DNA of 41,552 nucleotides, taken from assembly GCA_964509695.1 (NCBI GenBank), contig CAZDXN010000007.1:1-41552 (forward strand), read 5' to 3'. The translations under genes and the position numbers were made by a program. This DNA is from 2-01-FULL-50-23 sp964509695 (GTDB lineage Bacteria; Patescibacteriota; Microgenomatia; UBA1400; MFAQ01). The notes under the pieces are model-generated. The model was not told the DNA's origin. It ran no database searches and was given only the letters and a program-made list of their open reading frames with translations. Within the stretch, counting starts at the first letter, position 1. Each line of letters starts with the position of its first letter. Below, one piece after another: positions 30,781 to 39,249 of the stretch.

Positions 30781-32502
30781 ATGAAAAGCAACAAGAAGCA
30801 AAAACTGGAATTAACTTGGATCGGTAAAGACGAAGAACTTAAACTCGAGCCAAGAATTCTCATAGAAGATCCCAATAAATCATACGGGGAGCCAAATTCC
30901 CAAAACATGCTTATTCATGGAGATAATCTTCTTGCCCTTAAAGCTCTTGAGCAGGACTTTACCAACAGAATTAAATGTATTTATATTGATCCTCCATACA
31001 ACATTGGTGCAGCCGGAGTGCCATATGATGATTTCATTGAGCATTCATTGTGGTTATCGCTAATGAAGCCGAGACTCGAGATTATTTACAAATTACTTGC
31101 TGACGACGGACTATTGGCGGTTCAAATAGATGACAACGAATTTGCGAAGTTATTTATATTGATCTCTGAGGTGTTTTCTGGAGAAAGAAATTTAAAGACA
31201 ATAGTGGTAAAAATGAGCGAGGCTACAGGTGTAAAAATGGCATCTACTAAGAAAGCTGGAAGTATACCTAAACTTAAGGAATATATCATACTTGCAAAAA
31301 AAGGGGGAATAAAAGGACTGAGGTTAGAAAACATTCCTAAAGAAAAGTGGGATGACGAATATAAAATATTTATTGATAATGTATCTTTCGAAGAAATAGA
31401 AGATTTAAAAAATATCATCATCGACGAAAACAGGACCGACGAAGACATCAATAAAGCCGATGAAACTTGCAATAAATTTATTTGCCGGTCTTTGAAAGAG
31501 GTTTATACCGGAAATAATTTACTACAATGGAAATATGATAATGCATGGAGGATAGCTAGATCTGTGGCAACTACTGATTCTGCAAAGCAAATTGCTGACA
31601 CAAAAAAATTATCAACTGATAAAACAAATTTCATTATTGTAACCCCAAAGAAAAAAGCGTATCTAATTAAAGCTGATTACAGCGATAACGCTAAGCAGCC
31701 GCGTATTAAACTTTTATTTGCAGATCAATATTTAACAGTAGCAATAGGTGATTTGTGGACTGATATAAAAACAACAGGTCTTGAAGCTGAGGGTGGAGTT
31801 GATTTCAAAAAGAGTAAAAAACCTGAAGCCTTAATTAAGCGAATAATTAAGATGTCTACAAATGAAGGAGATTTTGTTTTAGATTCTTTCCTCGGTTCTG
31901 GAACAACATCAGCAGTTGCACACAAAATTAGCAGAAGGTGGATTGGAATTGAGCTTGGTAACCATGCTAATACACATTGTATTCCCAGGCTAAAATCAGT
32001 AGTAGATGGTACAGATCAATCAGGAATATCAAAACTAGTTGATTGGCAGGGCGGAGGTGGTTTCAAGTTCTACAATCTTGCGCCATCACTTCTTCGTAAG
32101 GATAGTTTTGGCAACTTTGTGATTGATGAACAATACAATGCCAATATGTTGGCCGCTGCAATGTGTAAGCACGAAGGATTTAAATATTCACCAGATGAAG
32201 CTGTTTACTGGAAACAGGGCAAATCAACTGAAACTGATTATATCTTTGTTACAACTGGATTCGTAACAGTCGAACAACTCGACGCTATCCATGCACAAAT
32301 GACCGAAAATGAAAGTTTATTAATCTGCGCCAAATCGTTTGCTCCGGAAAGCGGAAGTCATTTCTCAAATATAACTATCAAGAAAATTCCGCAGATGATC
32401 CTTGGGAAGTGTGAATTTGGTAAAGACAATTACGATTTGAATATCATCAAAGCAACTAAAGCTGAGGCGGAAGAATCTGAGGAGGGACAAGATGAACAGT
32501 AA
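30781..32502 (+). CDS. mod: Type III restriction-modification methyltransferase (Mod)
   Basis: 573 residues, an N6-adenine DNA methyltransferase of the beta class: the catalytic motif IDPPYN (69-74) comes first and the SAM-binding motif DSFLGSGTT (about 368-376) follows, with the target-recognition region between them. NMLIHGDNLLALKALE (42-57) is the typical type III lead-in. The middle (about 125-350) is visibly more AT-rich and Lys/Ile-rich than the two ends, as expected when recognition domains are exchanged. Mod methylates one strand of an asymmetric site and guides Res. Its stop overlaps the res start by 11 bp. Confidence 0.93.
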   Translation: MKSNKKQKLELTWIGKDEELKLEPRILIEDPNKSYGEPNSQNMLIHGDNLLALKALEQDFTNRIKCIYIDPPYNIGAAGVPYDDFIEHSLWLSLMKPRLEIIYKLLADDGLLAVQIDDNEFAKLFILISEVFSGERNLKTIVVKMSEATGVKMASTKKAGSIPKLKEYIILAKKGGIKGLRLENIPKEKWDDEYKIFIDNVSFEEIEDLKNIIIDENRTDEDINKADETCNKFICRSLKEVYTGNNLLQWKYDNAWRIARSVATTDSAKQIADTKKLSTDKTNFIIVTPKKKAYLIKADYSDNAKQPRIKLLFADQYLTVAIGDLWTDIKTTGLEAEGGVDFKKSKKPEALIKRIIKMSTNEGDFVLDSFLGSGTTSAVAHKISRRWIGIELGNHANTHCIPRLKSVVDGTDQSGISKLVDWQGGGGFKFYNLAPSLLRKDSFGNFVIDEQYNANMLAAAMCKHEGFKYSPDEAVYWKQGKSTETDYIFVTTGFVTVEQLDAIHAQMTENESLLICAKSFAPESGSHFSNITIKKIPQMILGKCEFGKDNYDLNIIKATKAEAEESEEGQDEQ

Positions 32503-35140
32503 AGCTCAAACCATCAAGAACAGATTAAGCCTTCGTAAACCGCAAGCGGATAGTTTGGAAATTTTGCAAAAAATAACAGATACCTTGGAACTCAAGAATG
32601 ACATTGGCGTCGCTAGTGAATTAGAAAAAATTCGCGTCTTGTATCCTACCTGTTCTGATTTTGAACGCGAATTTCCTTCGGTTTGTTTTTCTTTAGCTAC
32701 CGGTGTGGGTAAAACTCGCTTAATGGGGGCATTTATTGCTTACCTCTATTCAGCTAAAGGAATTAAAAACTTTTTCGTGCTAGCTCCTAATCTAACTATT
32801 TACAACAAATTGATTGATGATTTGTCCAATCCACAAAATCCAAAGTATGTGTTTAAGGGTATATCTGAATTTGCAGTATTTGGTCCACGCATTGTCACTG
32901 GAGATACTTATGATCATCACCAGCAAATGCTTGGTGAGACAGTTCGTATCAATGTCTTTAATATCTCGAAGATCAATTCAGAGGTGCGTGGTGGTAGGGA
33001 GCCTCGCATAAAACGATTGTCTGAATATCTGGGAGAATCCTACTTTAACTATCTTGCTGGATTGCCTGATCTTGTTTTACTGATGGATGAGTCACACCAT
33101 TATCGAGCCGACGCAGGACTTAAGGCGATCAATGAACTTAAGCCCATTTTGGGTTTGGAGTTGACCGCCACCCCAATTGATTCAACCGGTGCTAAATTCA
33201 AAAACGTAGTTTACGATTATCCTTTAGCCAAAGCGCTTCAAGACGGGTTTGTCAAAGAACCAGCCATAGCAACTCGTAGAAACTTTAACCCCGACCAATA
33301 CAGAAATGATCCGAAGGAACTCGATCTTATTAAACTCGAGGATGGTGTTCGCATACATGAAGATACCAAAGTTGCTCTCGATATTTATTCCAGAGATACG
33401 GGCAATCGATTAGTACGTCCTTTTGTATTAGTTGTTGCCAAAGATACAGATCATGCGAAAGAAATTCGGGCAACAATCGAGTCTGAACGTTTCTTCGAAG
33501 GTCGATATAAAGGCAAGGTCATCGAGATTCATTCAAACCAGCGGGGTGAAGAAAAGGAAGAAAACGTTCAGAAATTACTTGCTTTAGAAAAGTCTGATAA
33601 TCTGGTCGAGATAGTCGTGCATGTTAACATGCTCAAAGAAGGGTGGGATGTTACCAATCTTTACACTATTATTCCACTCCGCGCTGCTAATTCACAGATA
33701 CTGACCGAACAAACGATTGGCAGGGGTTTACGGTTGCCATACGGGGCACGAACAGGTGTAGAAAAAGTAGATAAGTTGACGATTATCGCTCATGATCGAT
33801 TTCAGTCTATTGTTGACGCCGCTAACGATCCTAATTCGATCATACGGAAGGAGAACATCATTGAGATCGACCCAAATGCTCTTCCAGCGGATCAAGAAGT
33901 TGTTACGTCTTCATCTACCATGCAGTCTTCATTTAACGAACAGCGCGAAAAAATAGCTCTATTGCAAAGTGAGGATGAGAGAAAAACTGCTGAGTTTAAG
34001 CTAGATGCCCAACAAATGATTGTGGATGCCGTTAGTTCGCTTGGGAGCCAAATAAAAAATATCGATGAACTAAAGAGTAGTGAGGCACAAAAACTTGCTA
34101 TTCAAAAAATGGTTGAACATATTGAAAACACTCCTCAGCAGAACTTGTTTAAGGATCAATTAGTGGCTGCTGCAGAAAAAGAATATGAAGAGGTCGTAGA
34201 AGAACTTATTTCCAAGACTATCCCTATTCCACGCATTCTTGTTCAACAAAGTAGTGAAGTGCGCTCAGGTTTCCACGATTTTGAGCTTGATGCTTCAGGT
34301 CTCAACTATCAACCTGTTTCAGAAGAAATAGTCAGACGTACTCTCCGAACGAATTTAAGTGAGGTGCTGCAAAGTAGCGAACGTGGTGTTGAGCGAGATG
34401 TCCCCAGCAATATCATTATGAATGAGCTTGTTAATTTTCCTGAAGTTGATTATGATCGCGAATCCGAACTGTTGCACAAGATAGTCCTACAAGCTACCGC
34501 CAAGTTAGGCAATGACCGAAGTGAAGGGGATTTGAAAAATATTGTTCTTTACCACAAGCGGGAAATCGGACAATTTATTTATGCTCAATTACAACAACAC
34601 TTCTTTTTGGAAACAGGTGAGTATGAAGAGCCAGTTGTATATCCATTTACGCGCATAGAACCACATAATTTCTCAAAATATAGTGTCGATAAAATTCATC
34701 ATTTCACAGAGACGATTACGCCGACCAATATGATCTCCACCAAAGTGTTCGGTGGATTTAGAAAAGCATGCCACAATTTATATAAGTTTGATTCCAAAGC
34801 TGAAAAGGATTTCGTCACTATACTCGAAGGCGATAAGGAAGTTATCCGCTGGCTACGACCTGCAATTTCACAGTTTCAGATGTATTGGAAACGAAACTCG
34901 AAACGATATGAACCTGATTTTGTTGTAGAAACTAAAGACACCCTTTATCTAGTTGAAATAAAAGCGGAAAGAGATATTGACGACGCCGAGGTACTTGAAA
35001 AAGCTGAAGCTGGTAAAAAGTATTGTGAAGCAGCGACTAAATTCAACGCTGTTAACCGAGGAAAGCCATGGAAATATGTCATCTTGCCCCATACGTCGGT
35101 TTCACCAAATATGAGTTTTTTTGGCTTAGTAAACCGATAA
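32492..35140 (+). CDS. res: Type III restriction endonuclease subunit (Res)
   Basis: 882 residues. Superfamily 2 helicase core: Walker A LATGVGKTRLMGAF (69-75), DEAH-like LLMDESHHYRAD (199-202), LTATPID (III), VHVNMLKEGWDVTNLYTIIPLRAANS and EQTIGRGLRLPYG (VI) with the arginine finger. C-terminal nuclease of the PD-(D/E)xK type: KRYEPDFVVETKDTLYLVEIKAERD, with Asp and the ExK pair. A GGAGG Shine-Dalgarno site lies 7 nt before the ATG inside mod. Res translocates on DNA with ATP and cuts when two unmodified sites meet; all motifs needed are present, so the enzyme looks active. Confidence 0.93.
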   Translation: MNSKAQTIKNRLSLRKPQADSLEILQKITDTLELKNDIGVASELEKIRVLYPTCSDFEREFPSVCFSLATGVGKTRLMGAFIAYLYSAKGIKNFFVLAPNLTIYNKLIDDLSNPQNPKYVFKGISEFAVFGPRIVTGDTYDHHQQMLGETVRINVFNISKINSEVRGGREPRIKRLSEYLGESYFNYLAGLPDLVLLMDESHHYRADAGLKAINELKPILGLELTATPIDSTGAKFKNVVYDYPLAKALQDGFVKEPAIATRRNFNPDQYRNDPKELDLIKLEDGVRIHEDTKVALDIYSRDTGNRLVRPFVLVVAKDTDHAKEIRATIESERFFEGRYKGKVIEIHSNQRGEEKEENVQKLLALEKSDNLVEIVVHVNMLKEGWDVTNLYTIIPLRAANSQILTEQTIGRGLRLPYGARTGVEKVDKLTIIAHDRFQSIVDAANDPNSIIRKENIIEIDPNALPADQEVVTSSSTMQSSFNEQREKIALLQSEDERKTAEFKLDAQQMIVDAVSSLGSQIKNIDELKSSEAQKLAIQKMVEHIENTPQQNLFKDQLVAAAEKEYEEVVEELISKTIPIPRILVQQSSEVRSGFHDFELDASGLNYQPVSEEIVRRTLRTNLSEVLQSSERGVERDVPSNIIMNELVNFPEVDYDRESELLHKIVLQATAKLGNDRSEGDLKNIVLYHKREIGQFIYAQLQQHFFLETGEYEEPVVYPFTRIEPHNFSKYSVDKIHHFTETITPTNMISTKVFGGFRKACHNLYKFDSKAEKDFVTILEGDKEVIRWLRPAISQFQMYWKRNSKRYEPDFVVETKDTLYLVEIKAERDIDDAEVLEKAEAGKKYCEAATKFNAVNRGKPWKYVILPHTSVSPNMSFFGLVNR

Positions 35141-35145
35141 TATCT

Positions 35146-35556
35146 ATGGAAATATTTTGGACCGTAGTATCAGGAACAAGTATCTATGTTTTAGGTCAAG
35201 TCGTACAAACATTTTTTATCAAGCCGATTAATGACTTTAAGATAACCCTTGGTGAGATCAGTCATAAAGTTAAGTTTCATTCAAATATAATCACCAATTC
35301 TGGTGTTAGTGAGGATCGAATAGTTTGGTCATCTGGTGATATGCGTGATTTAAGTTGTCAGTTAGAGTCAAAATATTTGGCTATTCCATGGTCATATTTC
35401 TTTAGTATTCTTGGCCTATTGATAAAAAGAGAAGATGTTCGAGAGTCATCTGTCTTATTGATTAGATTATCGAACTCGACTGGTATGAAAGGGGATGAAA
35501 TAATAAATTCTGAAACAATAGATAAATTAAAAAAGCGTTTGAAATTAATACTGTGA
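35146..35556 (+). CDS. Small protein with one N-terminal membrane segment, restriction-locus associated
   Basis: 136 residues from the ATG at 35146, 5 bp after res: MEIFWTVVSGTSIYVLGQVVQTFFIKPINDFKITLGEISHKVKFHSNIITNSG. The N-terminal 25 residues form a membrane helix, followed by a cytoplasmic helical domain ending KLKKRLKLIL. Similar unknown proteins with this N-terminal pattern are seen beside restriction and other defence genes, but no function is known. The longer frame from 35068 starts inside res and is unlikely. Confidence 0.7.
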   Translation: MEIFWTVVSGTSIYVLGQVVQTFFIKPINDFKITLGEISHKVKFHSNIITNSGVSEDRIVWSSGDMRDLSCQLESKYLAIPWSYFFSILGLLIKREDVRESSVLLIRLSNSTGMKGDEIINSETIDKLKKRLKLIL

Positions 35557-35648
35557 ACGTCGCTACTTTAAAGCTCTATAATTTTCTTCAATGCGAGCAC
35601 CGTTTTTTTGAGGGGCGAATGGTCCCCAAGAAGAATAAGAAAAAATAA
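35553..35648 (+). pseudogene. 31-codon ORF, possible remnant of a PD-(D/E)xK nuclease
   Basis: Begins with GTG overlapping the preceding TGA and reads VNVATLKLYNFLQCEHRFFEGRMVPKKNKKK. The piece TLKLYNFLQCEHRFFE resembles the N-terminal Cys motif of RecB/Cas4-like nucleases, but the reading frame ends at once. If real, it is the start of a gene lost by deletion. The rest of the gap to 35739 is AT-rich with no gene I can support. Confidence 0.3.
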
Positions 35649-35739
35649 CAAATCCATTATGTTCGAAGTTGGGACTAAATAGAGCAAAAATAATTGCTAA
35701 GCGCAATGAAAATTAATAACATCCTGGACAAATAAATAT

Positions 35740-36114
35740 ATGAAATCAATACTCATTCTTGAAGATGATCTCGAAACATTGGCGATAATTTTCCGGGTTC
35801 TCACCGAAACGAAAATCGATTTTGCTCCGATTGTCCTTTCTACCTACGAGCAAGTCGAAAAGTTTGTCAATCCGAGTGATATGAATTTTGATCTCATTCT
35901 TCTTGATCGAGACTGTGCCTTGGGAGGTTCCTTTCACGCCTTGGATATCAAGAAATTCGGGCCTGACAAAATAATCGGAATTTCTTCAGTGCCTCAGTAC
36001 AATCTTGACCTATTAAAACTTGGGGTGAAAACCATTATTACCAAAGACTACAAGAATTTAGATCTATTTGCCTCTAATCTGTTGAAACAGATCATCACGA
36101 TGGAGTTAGCTTGA
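35740..36114 (+). CDS. Stand-alone response-regulator receiver domain
   Basis: 124 residues comprising a single CheY-like REC domain: acidic pocket ILILEDDLE (Asp9, Asp10), phosphoacceptor Asp56 in DLILLDRDC, Ser82/83 in GISSV at the Thr/Ser position, and Lys102 in IITKDY. No output domain follows, and no histidine kinase is in the window. Single-domain REC proteins act through protein contacts. It lies between the restriction locus and the PIN module. The start ATG at 35740 fits the beta-1 strand. Confidence 0.85.
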   Translation: MKSILILEDDLETLAIIFRVLTETKIDFAPIVLSTYEQVEKFVNPSDMNFDLILLDRDCALGGSFHALDIKKFGPDKIIGISSVPQYNLDLLKLGVKTIITKDYKNLDLFASNLLKQIITMELA

Positions 36115-36123
36115 CAAATTTAG

Positions 36124-36129
36124 TATAGT
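36124..36129 (+). promoter_or_regulatory. -10 box TATAGT, 6 nt before the ATG at 36136
   Basis: TATAGT, spacer AAGGTT, ATG. A TTGACA at 36111 is only 7 nt upstream, too close to be its -35 partner. Confidence 0.5.
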
Positions 36130-36135
36130 AAGGTT

Positions 36136-36294
36136 ATGGCCAGTAAAAATACAAAGGGGAAAGAGACAATAGACAGAATACTAAAAAAAATCTTGATCAC
36201 CAAGAATTCTTCTGGACAGGGAAATGCCAGCAAAGAACTCTATAAGATGAGATACGGTGATGAGTGGAAAAAATTCTATCCTGCGGTAAAGTAA
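36136..36294 (+). CDS. 52-residue basic protein, candidate antitoxin
   Basis: Reads MASKNTKGKETIDRILKKILITKNSSGQGN and ends in YGDEWKKFYPAVK. It is highly basic with one likely helix, lacks a recognisable AbrB, RHH or Phd fold by eye, and is not a known antitoxin to me. One base separates its TAA from the GTG of the PIN gene, the typical antitoxin-toxin order. A TATAGT box lies 6 nt before its ATG. Its role as antitoxin is inferred from position only. Confidence 0.6.
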   Translation: MASKNTKGKETIDRILKKILITKNSSGQGNASKELYKMRYGDEWKKFYPAVK

Positions 36295-36295
36295 T

Positions 36296-36790
36296 GTGAA
36301 ATACATTGTCGAAGATTCATCCTTTGTTATCTCACTCCTAGACACAACCGACGTACATCATCAATCTGCCCTTGAGGTATTTAGAATCATTATTTCACAC
36401 AGCCCAAAAGTCCGCGCAATCATTCCCTCAACCGTATTTTACGAAACACTTTTCGTACTCCTGAAAAACGGCGTATCTTATCAGCAGGCAAAGACAAAAC
36501 TAAATAATCTAATGATGATAGATGAGGTGATTAATCTGGCCATAACGGAAACTAACATCCTCAAGTTAGCCAAACACACCCAACAATTGATTCTGAACAA
36601 GACAAATAAAACGAGGGTGCGATCAAACGATTTACTAATAGCCTCGATTGCGTGTAATCAGGAAAATTCATGTCTAATCACTTCAGATATGGGAATGAAA
36701 GACTATGACCCGGTATGTAAAAATATTTTTCTATTTAACACGACAACTGGACTTAATTCATTAAATAGTTTCCTTTCAAACCCAGAGTGA
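36296..36790 (+). CDS. PIN-domain ribonuclease, VapC-like toxin
   Basis: 164 residues with a complete PIN active site: Asp7 in VEDSSFVISLL, Glu50 in VFYETLFVLL, Asp112 in RSNDLLIASIA and Asp131 in LITSDMGMKDY. VapC-type proteins are Mg-dependent RNases that cleave tRNA or rRNA when free of antitoxin. The GTG start at 36296 is one base after the 52-aa ORF, and its TGA overlaps the GTG of the next gene. Length is slightly above usual VapC (about 130-150) owing to a C-terminal tail. Confidence 0.85.
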   Translation: MKYIVEDSSFVISLLDTTDVHHQSALEVFRIIISHSPKVRAIIPSTVFYETLFVLLKNGVSYQQAKTKLNNLMMIDEVINLAITETNILKLAKHTQQLILNKTNKTRVRSNDLLIASIACNQENSCLITSDMGMKDYDPVCKNIFLFNTTTGLNSLNSFLSNPE

Positions 36791-37482
36791 AAAAATCGAT
36801 CAAGGGGCCTGCCAAGAAAAAATTTGTCGCCATTGCTATTGCAGCCACAGCTATTGCCTCAGCCGCGGGCTGGTGGACGATCTCCACTGGTAAATTCAAG
36901 ACCCAGGTTCCCACAGATATTGCCACCCATATTATTGATGGCGATACATTTCTCACAAAAAGTGATATTTTGATTCGTATGGCTGACATGAATGCCCCAG
37001 AAACCGGCAGGTGTGGTTCAAAAGAAGCCACCGAAGAACTAACGAAATTAATTTCTGGCAAACCACTTTATCTCAGAATCGATATGCTGGATTCTTACAA
37101 ACGCTTTATCGCCTTAGTCTATACTCCAGAAGGATTGGTAAATGAAGCCATGCTTCGCTCAGGTTGGGTCAGAATCGAAAAGAGAACCGGGCCGGAAAAA
37201 GAAAAGTTGGGAATAGCTAGTCAATATGCCATTGATCACAAACTCGGTATATATAGCGAGAAATGTTTGTCCACAAAGCCAGATAAACCAGGTTGTGACA
37301 TCATAGGAAACGTTCGACATGGGAACTCCGACAAAATTTACACTCTTCCGGGCTGTCAAAGTTACCCAACCACGGTTCTTCAAAAGGACCAAGGTGATCA
37401 GTGGTTCTGCACCGAAGCCGAGGCGATCAAAGCCGGCTTTGTCCGCTCTGGCAATTGCCACTCAAACATAGAAAAACAATGA
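36787..37482 (+). CDS. Exported thermonuclease (SNase-like) with C-terminal Cys motif
   Basis: 231 residues from GTG 36787. A basic N-terminus and one hydrophobic helix (about 13-32) direct it to the membrane. The SNase domain follows: HIIDGDTF, ILIRMADMNAPETG (active-site Arg, Asp and Glu), DSYKRFIALVY (second catalytic Arg) and VNEAMLRSGWVRIEKR. The C-terminal part CDIIGNVRHGNSDKIYTLPGCQSYPTTVLQ...WFCTEAEAIKAGFVRSGNC is the small Cys-containing module often attached to such nucleases. It degrades DNA or RNA outside the cell, perhaps for nucleotide uptake. The start overlaps the PIN stop by 4 bp. Confidence 0.9.
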   Translation: MKKSIKGPAKKKFVAIAIAATAIASAAGWWTISTGKFKTQVPTDIATHIIDGDTFLTKSDILIRMADMNAPETGRCGSKEATEELTKLISGKPLYLRIDMLDSYKRFIALVYTPEGLVNEAMLRSGWVRIEKRTGPEKEKLGIASQYAIDHKLGIYSEKCLSTKPDKPGCDIIGNVRHGNSDKIYTLPGCQSYPTTVLQKDQGDQWFCTEAEAIKAGFVRSGNCHSNIEKQ

Positions 37483-37497
37483 GGTGTGAAAAACTGG

Positions 37498-37503
37498 TAT
37501 AGT
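37498..37503 (+). promoter_or_regulatory. -10 box TATAGT, 5 nt before the ATG at 37509
   Basis: TATAGT, spacer CAGGC, ATG. Confidence 0.5.
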
Positions 37504-37508
37504 CAGGC

Positions 37509-37853
37509 ATGGCGAATTCGTGTAATGGTTGCGGCCTCTGCTGTCGGCTTTTTCCCATCAACCTCTCCAAAGAGGAATACCAGTCGGGGAAATATCAAAC
37601 TATGTTTGAGGAATTTGGTCTCCTCGGCGATTTTATTGAAGCCAAGAAATGTGGAGCCAATCTGCTAGCCCAAAAAAAAGATGGCAGCTGTATTTATTTG
37701 GAAGGTAATGAATGCCGTATTCACGCTGATCGGCCAAAGGTTTGCCGGGACTTTTTCTGTACCACCAAAGCGAAAAGGTTTGTCGGTATGGTCAAAATCA
37801 TCAAGAATAACGACAAACAAAAAATTTCCTCAGTTTTACAAATCAAGGGTTAG
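37509..37853 (+). CDS. YkgJ-family cysteine cluster protein
   Basis: 114 residues with nine conserved cysteines: C-x2-C-x2-CC at 5-12 (CNGCGLCC), then Cys48, Cys61 (GSCIYL), Cys69 (NECRIHADRPKVC), Cys79 and Cys84 (CRDFFC). This is the YkgJ/Fli-type zinc- or iron-chelating family (PF03692), soluble, with a proposed oxidoreductase or metal-related role that remains unproven. A TATAGT box lies 5 nt before its ATG. Its end overlaps the convergent helicase gene by 18 bp. Confidence 0.9.
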   Translation: MANSCNGCGLCCRLFPINLSKEEYQSGKYQTMFEEFGLLGDFIEAKKCGANLLAQKKDGSCIYLEGNECRIHADRPKVCRDFFCTTKAKRFVGMVKIIKNNDKQKISSVLQIKG

Positions 37854-39170
37854 ATCCTCCACCACCCTCCGCTCTCCAAAATTATTTAAAAAATCAACCA
37901 CCCGTCTATCCAAAATCAAATGTCGAGATTGAAGCGGTTGGGTCAGAACTAAACCTGTTAGAGAAGTGACCCGACTCAATGCGACGTAGGCTTGGCCGTG
38001 AGCAAAGGTACCACGGTCAAAATCTACAATCACCCGGTCAAAGGTTTTGCCCTGAGCTTTGTGAATCGTCACCGCCCAAGCCAGAATCAGGGGATACTGG
38101 GTATAGCTTCCCACCGACTGGGAGTCGATCTTGCCATTGTCTTCCCGGAGGACAAAACGAAACATTTCCCAAGTGAAGGGAGTTACCTCGACGATCTCGC
38201 CGGAATCCAACCGAACGAAAATGATTTTGTTAAACCCTGCCGACTCAGAGATTTTCTCAATTTTTCCCATGGTTCCGTTGACCCAGCGCCTCGCTCGGTC
38301 ATTGGAAACGAGCATCACTTGAGCGCCAGTTTTCAGCTGGAGCCCGGCTGGAGCGGGGAGAGCCCGATTATCAAACTGTCCGGTGGTAATGCCGTCGAAA
38401 ACTGTCACTTTCCCCAAAGATTGCTCAATTTCCCGTTGATTTATCATTTCCGCCTTGGCATTGGTCGTCGTCAGCCGCAAATAAAACTGATTCACTGGTG
38501 GAACAAAAAACGGATCGTGCCTTGAATTCAACCTTTCTAGCTGATCATCATCAATGATTCCGCTTCGAACTGCGTTCAAAAGAGAAATAAAATTGGGATC
38601 ACTTTGGCGGTAAATAGTCTCAAGTTCGACGATTGTCAGGGGAAATTCTTCCATTGACTTGGCATCAAAGAAATACGGGCTCCGGTATTGTGATTGAAAA
38701 AGTTCGGTCTCCTCGCGGGTGACCACCGGCGGTAGTTGGTAAAGATCCCCCAGAAACACTACCCGAATTCCTCCGAAAGGCTTGCGACGTTGTTTACCGT
38801 TTTGCCTCAGGAAGGCATCGACGCAGTCAAGCAGGTCCGCCCTCACCATCGAAATTTCGTCGATGATCAAGACATCCAACTTCTTGTAGAGCTCTCTTTT
38901 CTCGGCTCTGACGTGGACGGCCTTGGCCTTCTCAATCGTGATGTCCGGTTTGAATCCAAAAAAAGAATGGATCGTCTGACCGCGGACATTAATCGCCGCC
39001 ACTCCGGTTGGCGCCAGTACGGCCAGATTCTGCCTCGTTTGTCCCCGGAAATATTCCAACAGCGTCGACTTTCCCGTTCCGGCCCTCCCAGTGATGAAAA
39101 GATTCTGACTCGAATGCTCCAACAATTGGAGCGCTTCCTTGAACTTTGGATTAATCTCAATTTTGGCCAT
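37836..39170 (-). CDS. Pif1/Dda-like superfamily 1 helicase
   Basis: 444 residues: Walker A FITGRAGTGKSTLLEYF (about 26-42), motif Ia LAPTGVAAINVRGQTIHSFFGF (the Pif1 signature), Walker B LIIDEISMVRADLLD, motif III VVFLGDLYQLPPV, and the C-terminal UvrD-like part YPLILAWAVTIHKAQGKTFDRVIVD with GQAYVALSRVTSLTGLVLTQ. It is a 5'-3' DNA helicase expected in replication, recombination or G-quadruplex resolution. This is a compact Pif1-like protein, common in Patescibacteria. TAGACT lies exactly 6 nt before the ATG. It diverges from the RaiA-type gene. Confidence 0.92.
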   Translation of the reverse strand: MAKIEINPKFKEALQLLEHSSQNLFITGRAGTGKSTLLEYFRGQTRQNLAVLAPTGVAAINVRGQTIHSFFGFKPDITIEKAKAVHVRAEKRELYKKLDVLIIDEISMVRADLLDCVDAFLRQNGKQRRKPFGGIRVVFLGDLYQLPPVVTREETELFQSQYRSPYFFDAKSMEEFPLTIVELETIYRQSDPNFISLLNAVRSGIIDDDQLERLNSRHDPFFVPPVNQFYLRLTTTNAKAEMINQREIEQSLGKVTVFDGITTGQFDNRALPAPAGLQLKTGAQVMLVSNDRARRWVNGTMGKIEKISESAGFNKIIFVRLDSGEIVEVTPFTWEMFRFVLREDNGKIDSQSVGSYTQYPLILAWAVTIHKAQGKTFDRVIVDFDRGTFAHGQAYVALSRVTSLTGLVLTQPLQSRHLILDRRVVDFLNNFGERRVVEDLTLDL

Positions 39171-39176
39171 CTCCCC

Positions 39177-39182
39177 AGTCTA
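39177..39182 (-). promoter_or_regulatory. -10 box TAGACT, 6 nt before the ATG at 39170
   Basis: TAGACT, spacer GGGGAG, ATG. The spacer could also act as a Shine-Dalgarno sequence but would lie too close to the ATG. Confidence 0.45.
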
Positions 39183-39238
39183 ACCCATTTATTCAGGTTC
39201 TTCTTGCTTTTACCCAGTACAATATAACTATTACCAGT

Positions 39239-39244
39239 TATATA
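39239..39244 (+). promoter_or_regulatory. -10 box TATATA, 5 nt before the ATG at 39250
   Basis: TATATA, spacer AAAGA, ATG. A second box, TATAAC at 39223, lies upstream. Confidence 0.45.
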
Positions 39245-39249
39245 AAAGA

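Noticed and set aside
27341..35140. DISARM system
   Set aside because: The SNF2 helicase and an adenine methyltransferase fit, but DrmA, DrmB and DrmC are absent and the methyltransferase is a type III Mod followed by Res.
36111..36116. TTGACA at 36111 (and at 7396) as -35 boxes
   Set aside because: Neither is at 16-18 nt from a TANNNT box; the one at 36111 overlaps the stop codon of the REC gene.
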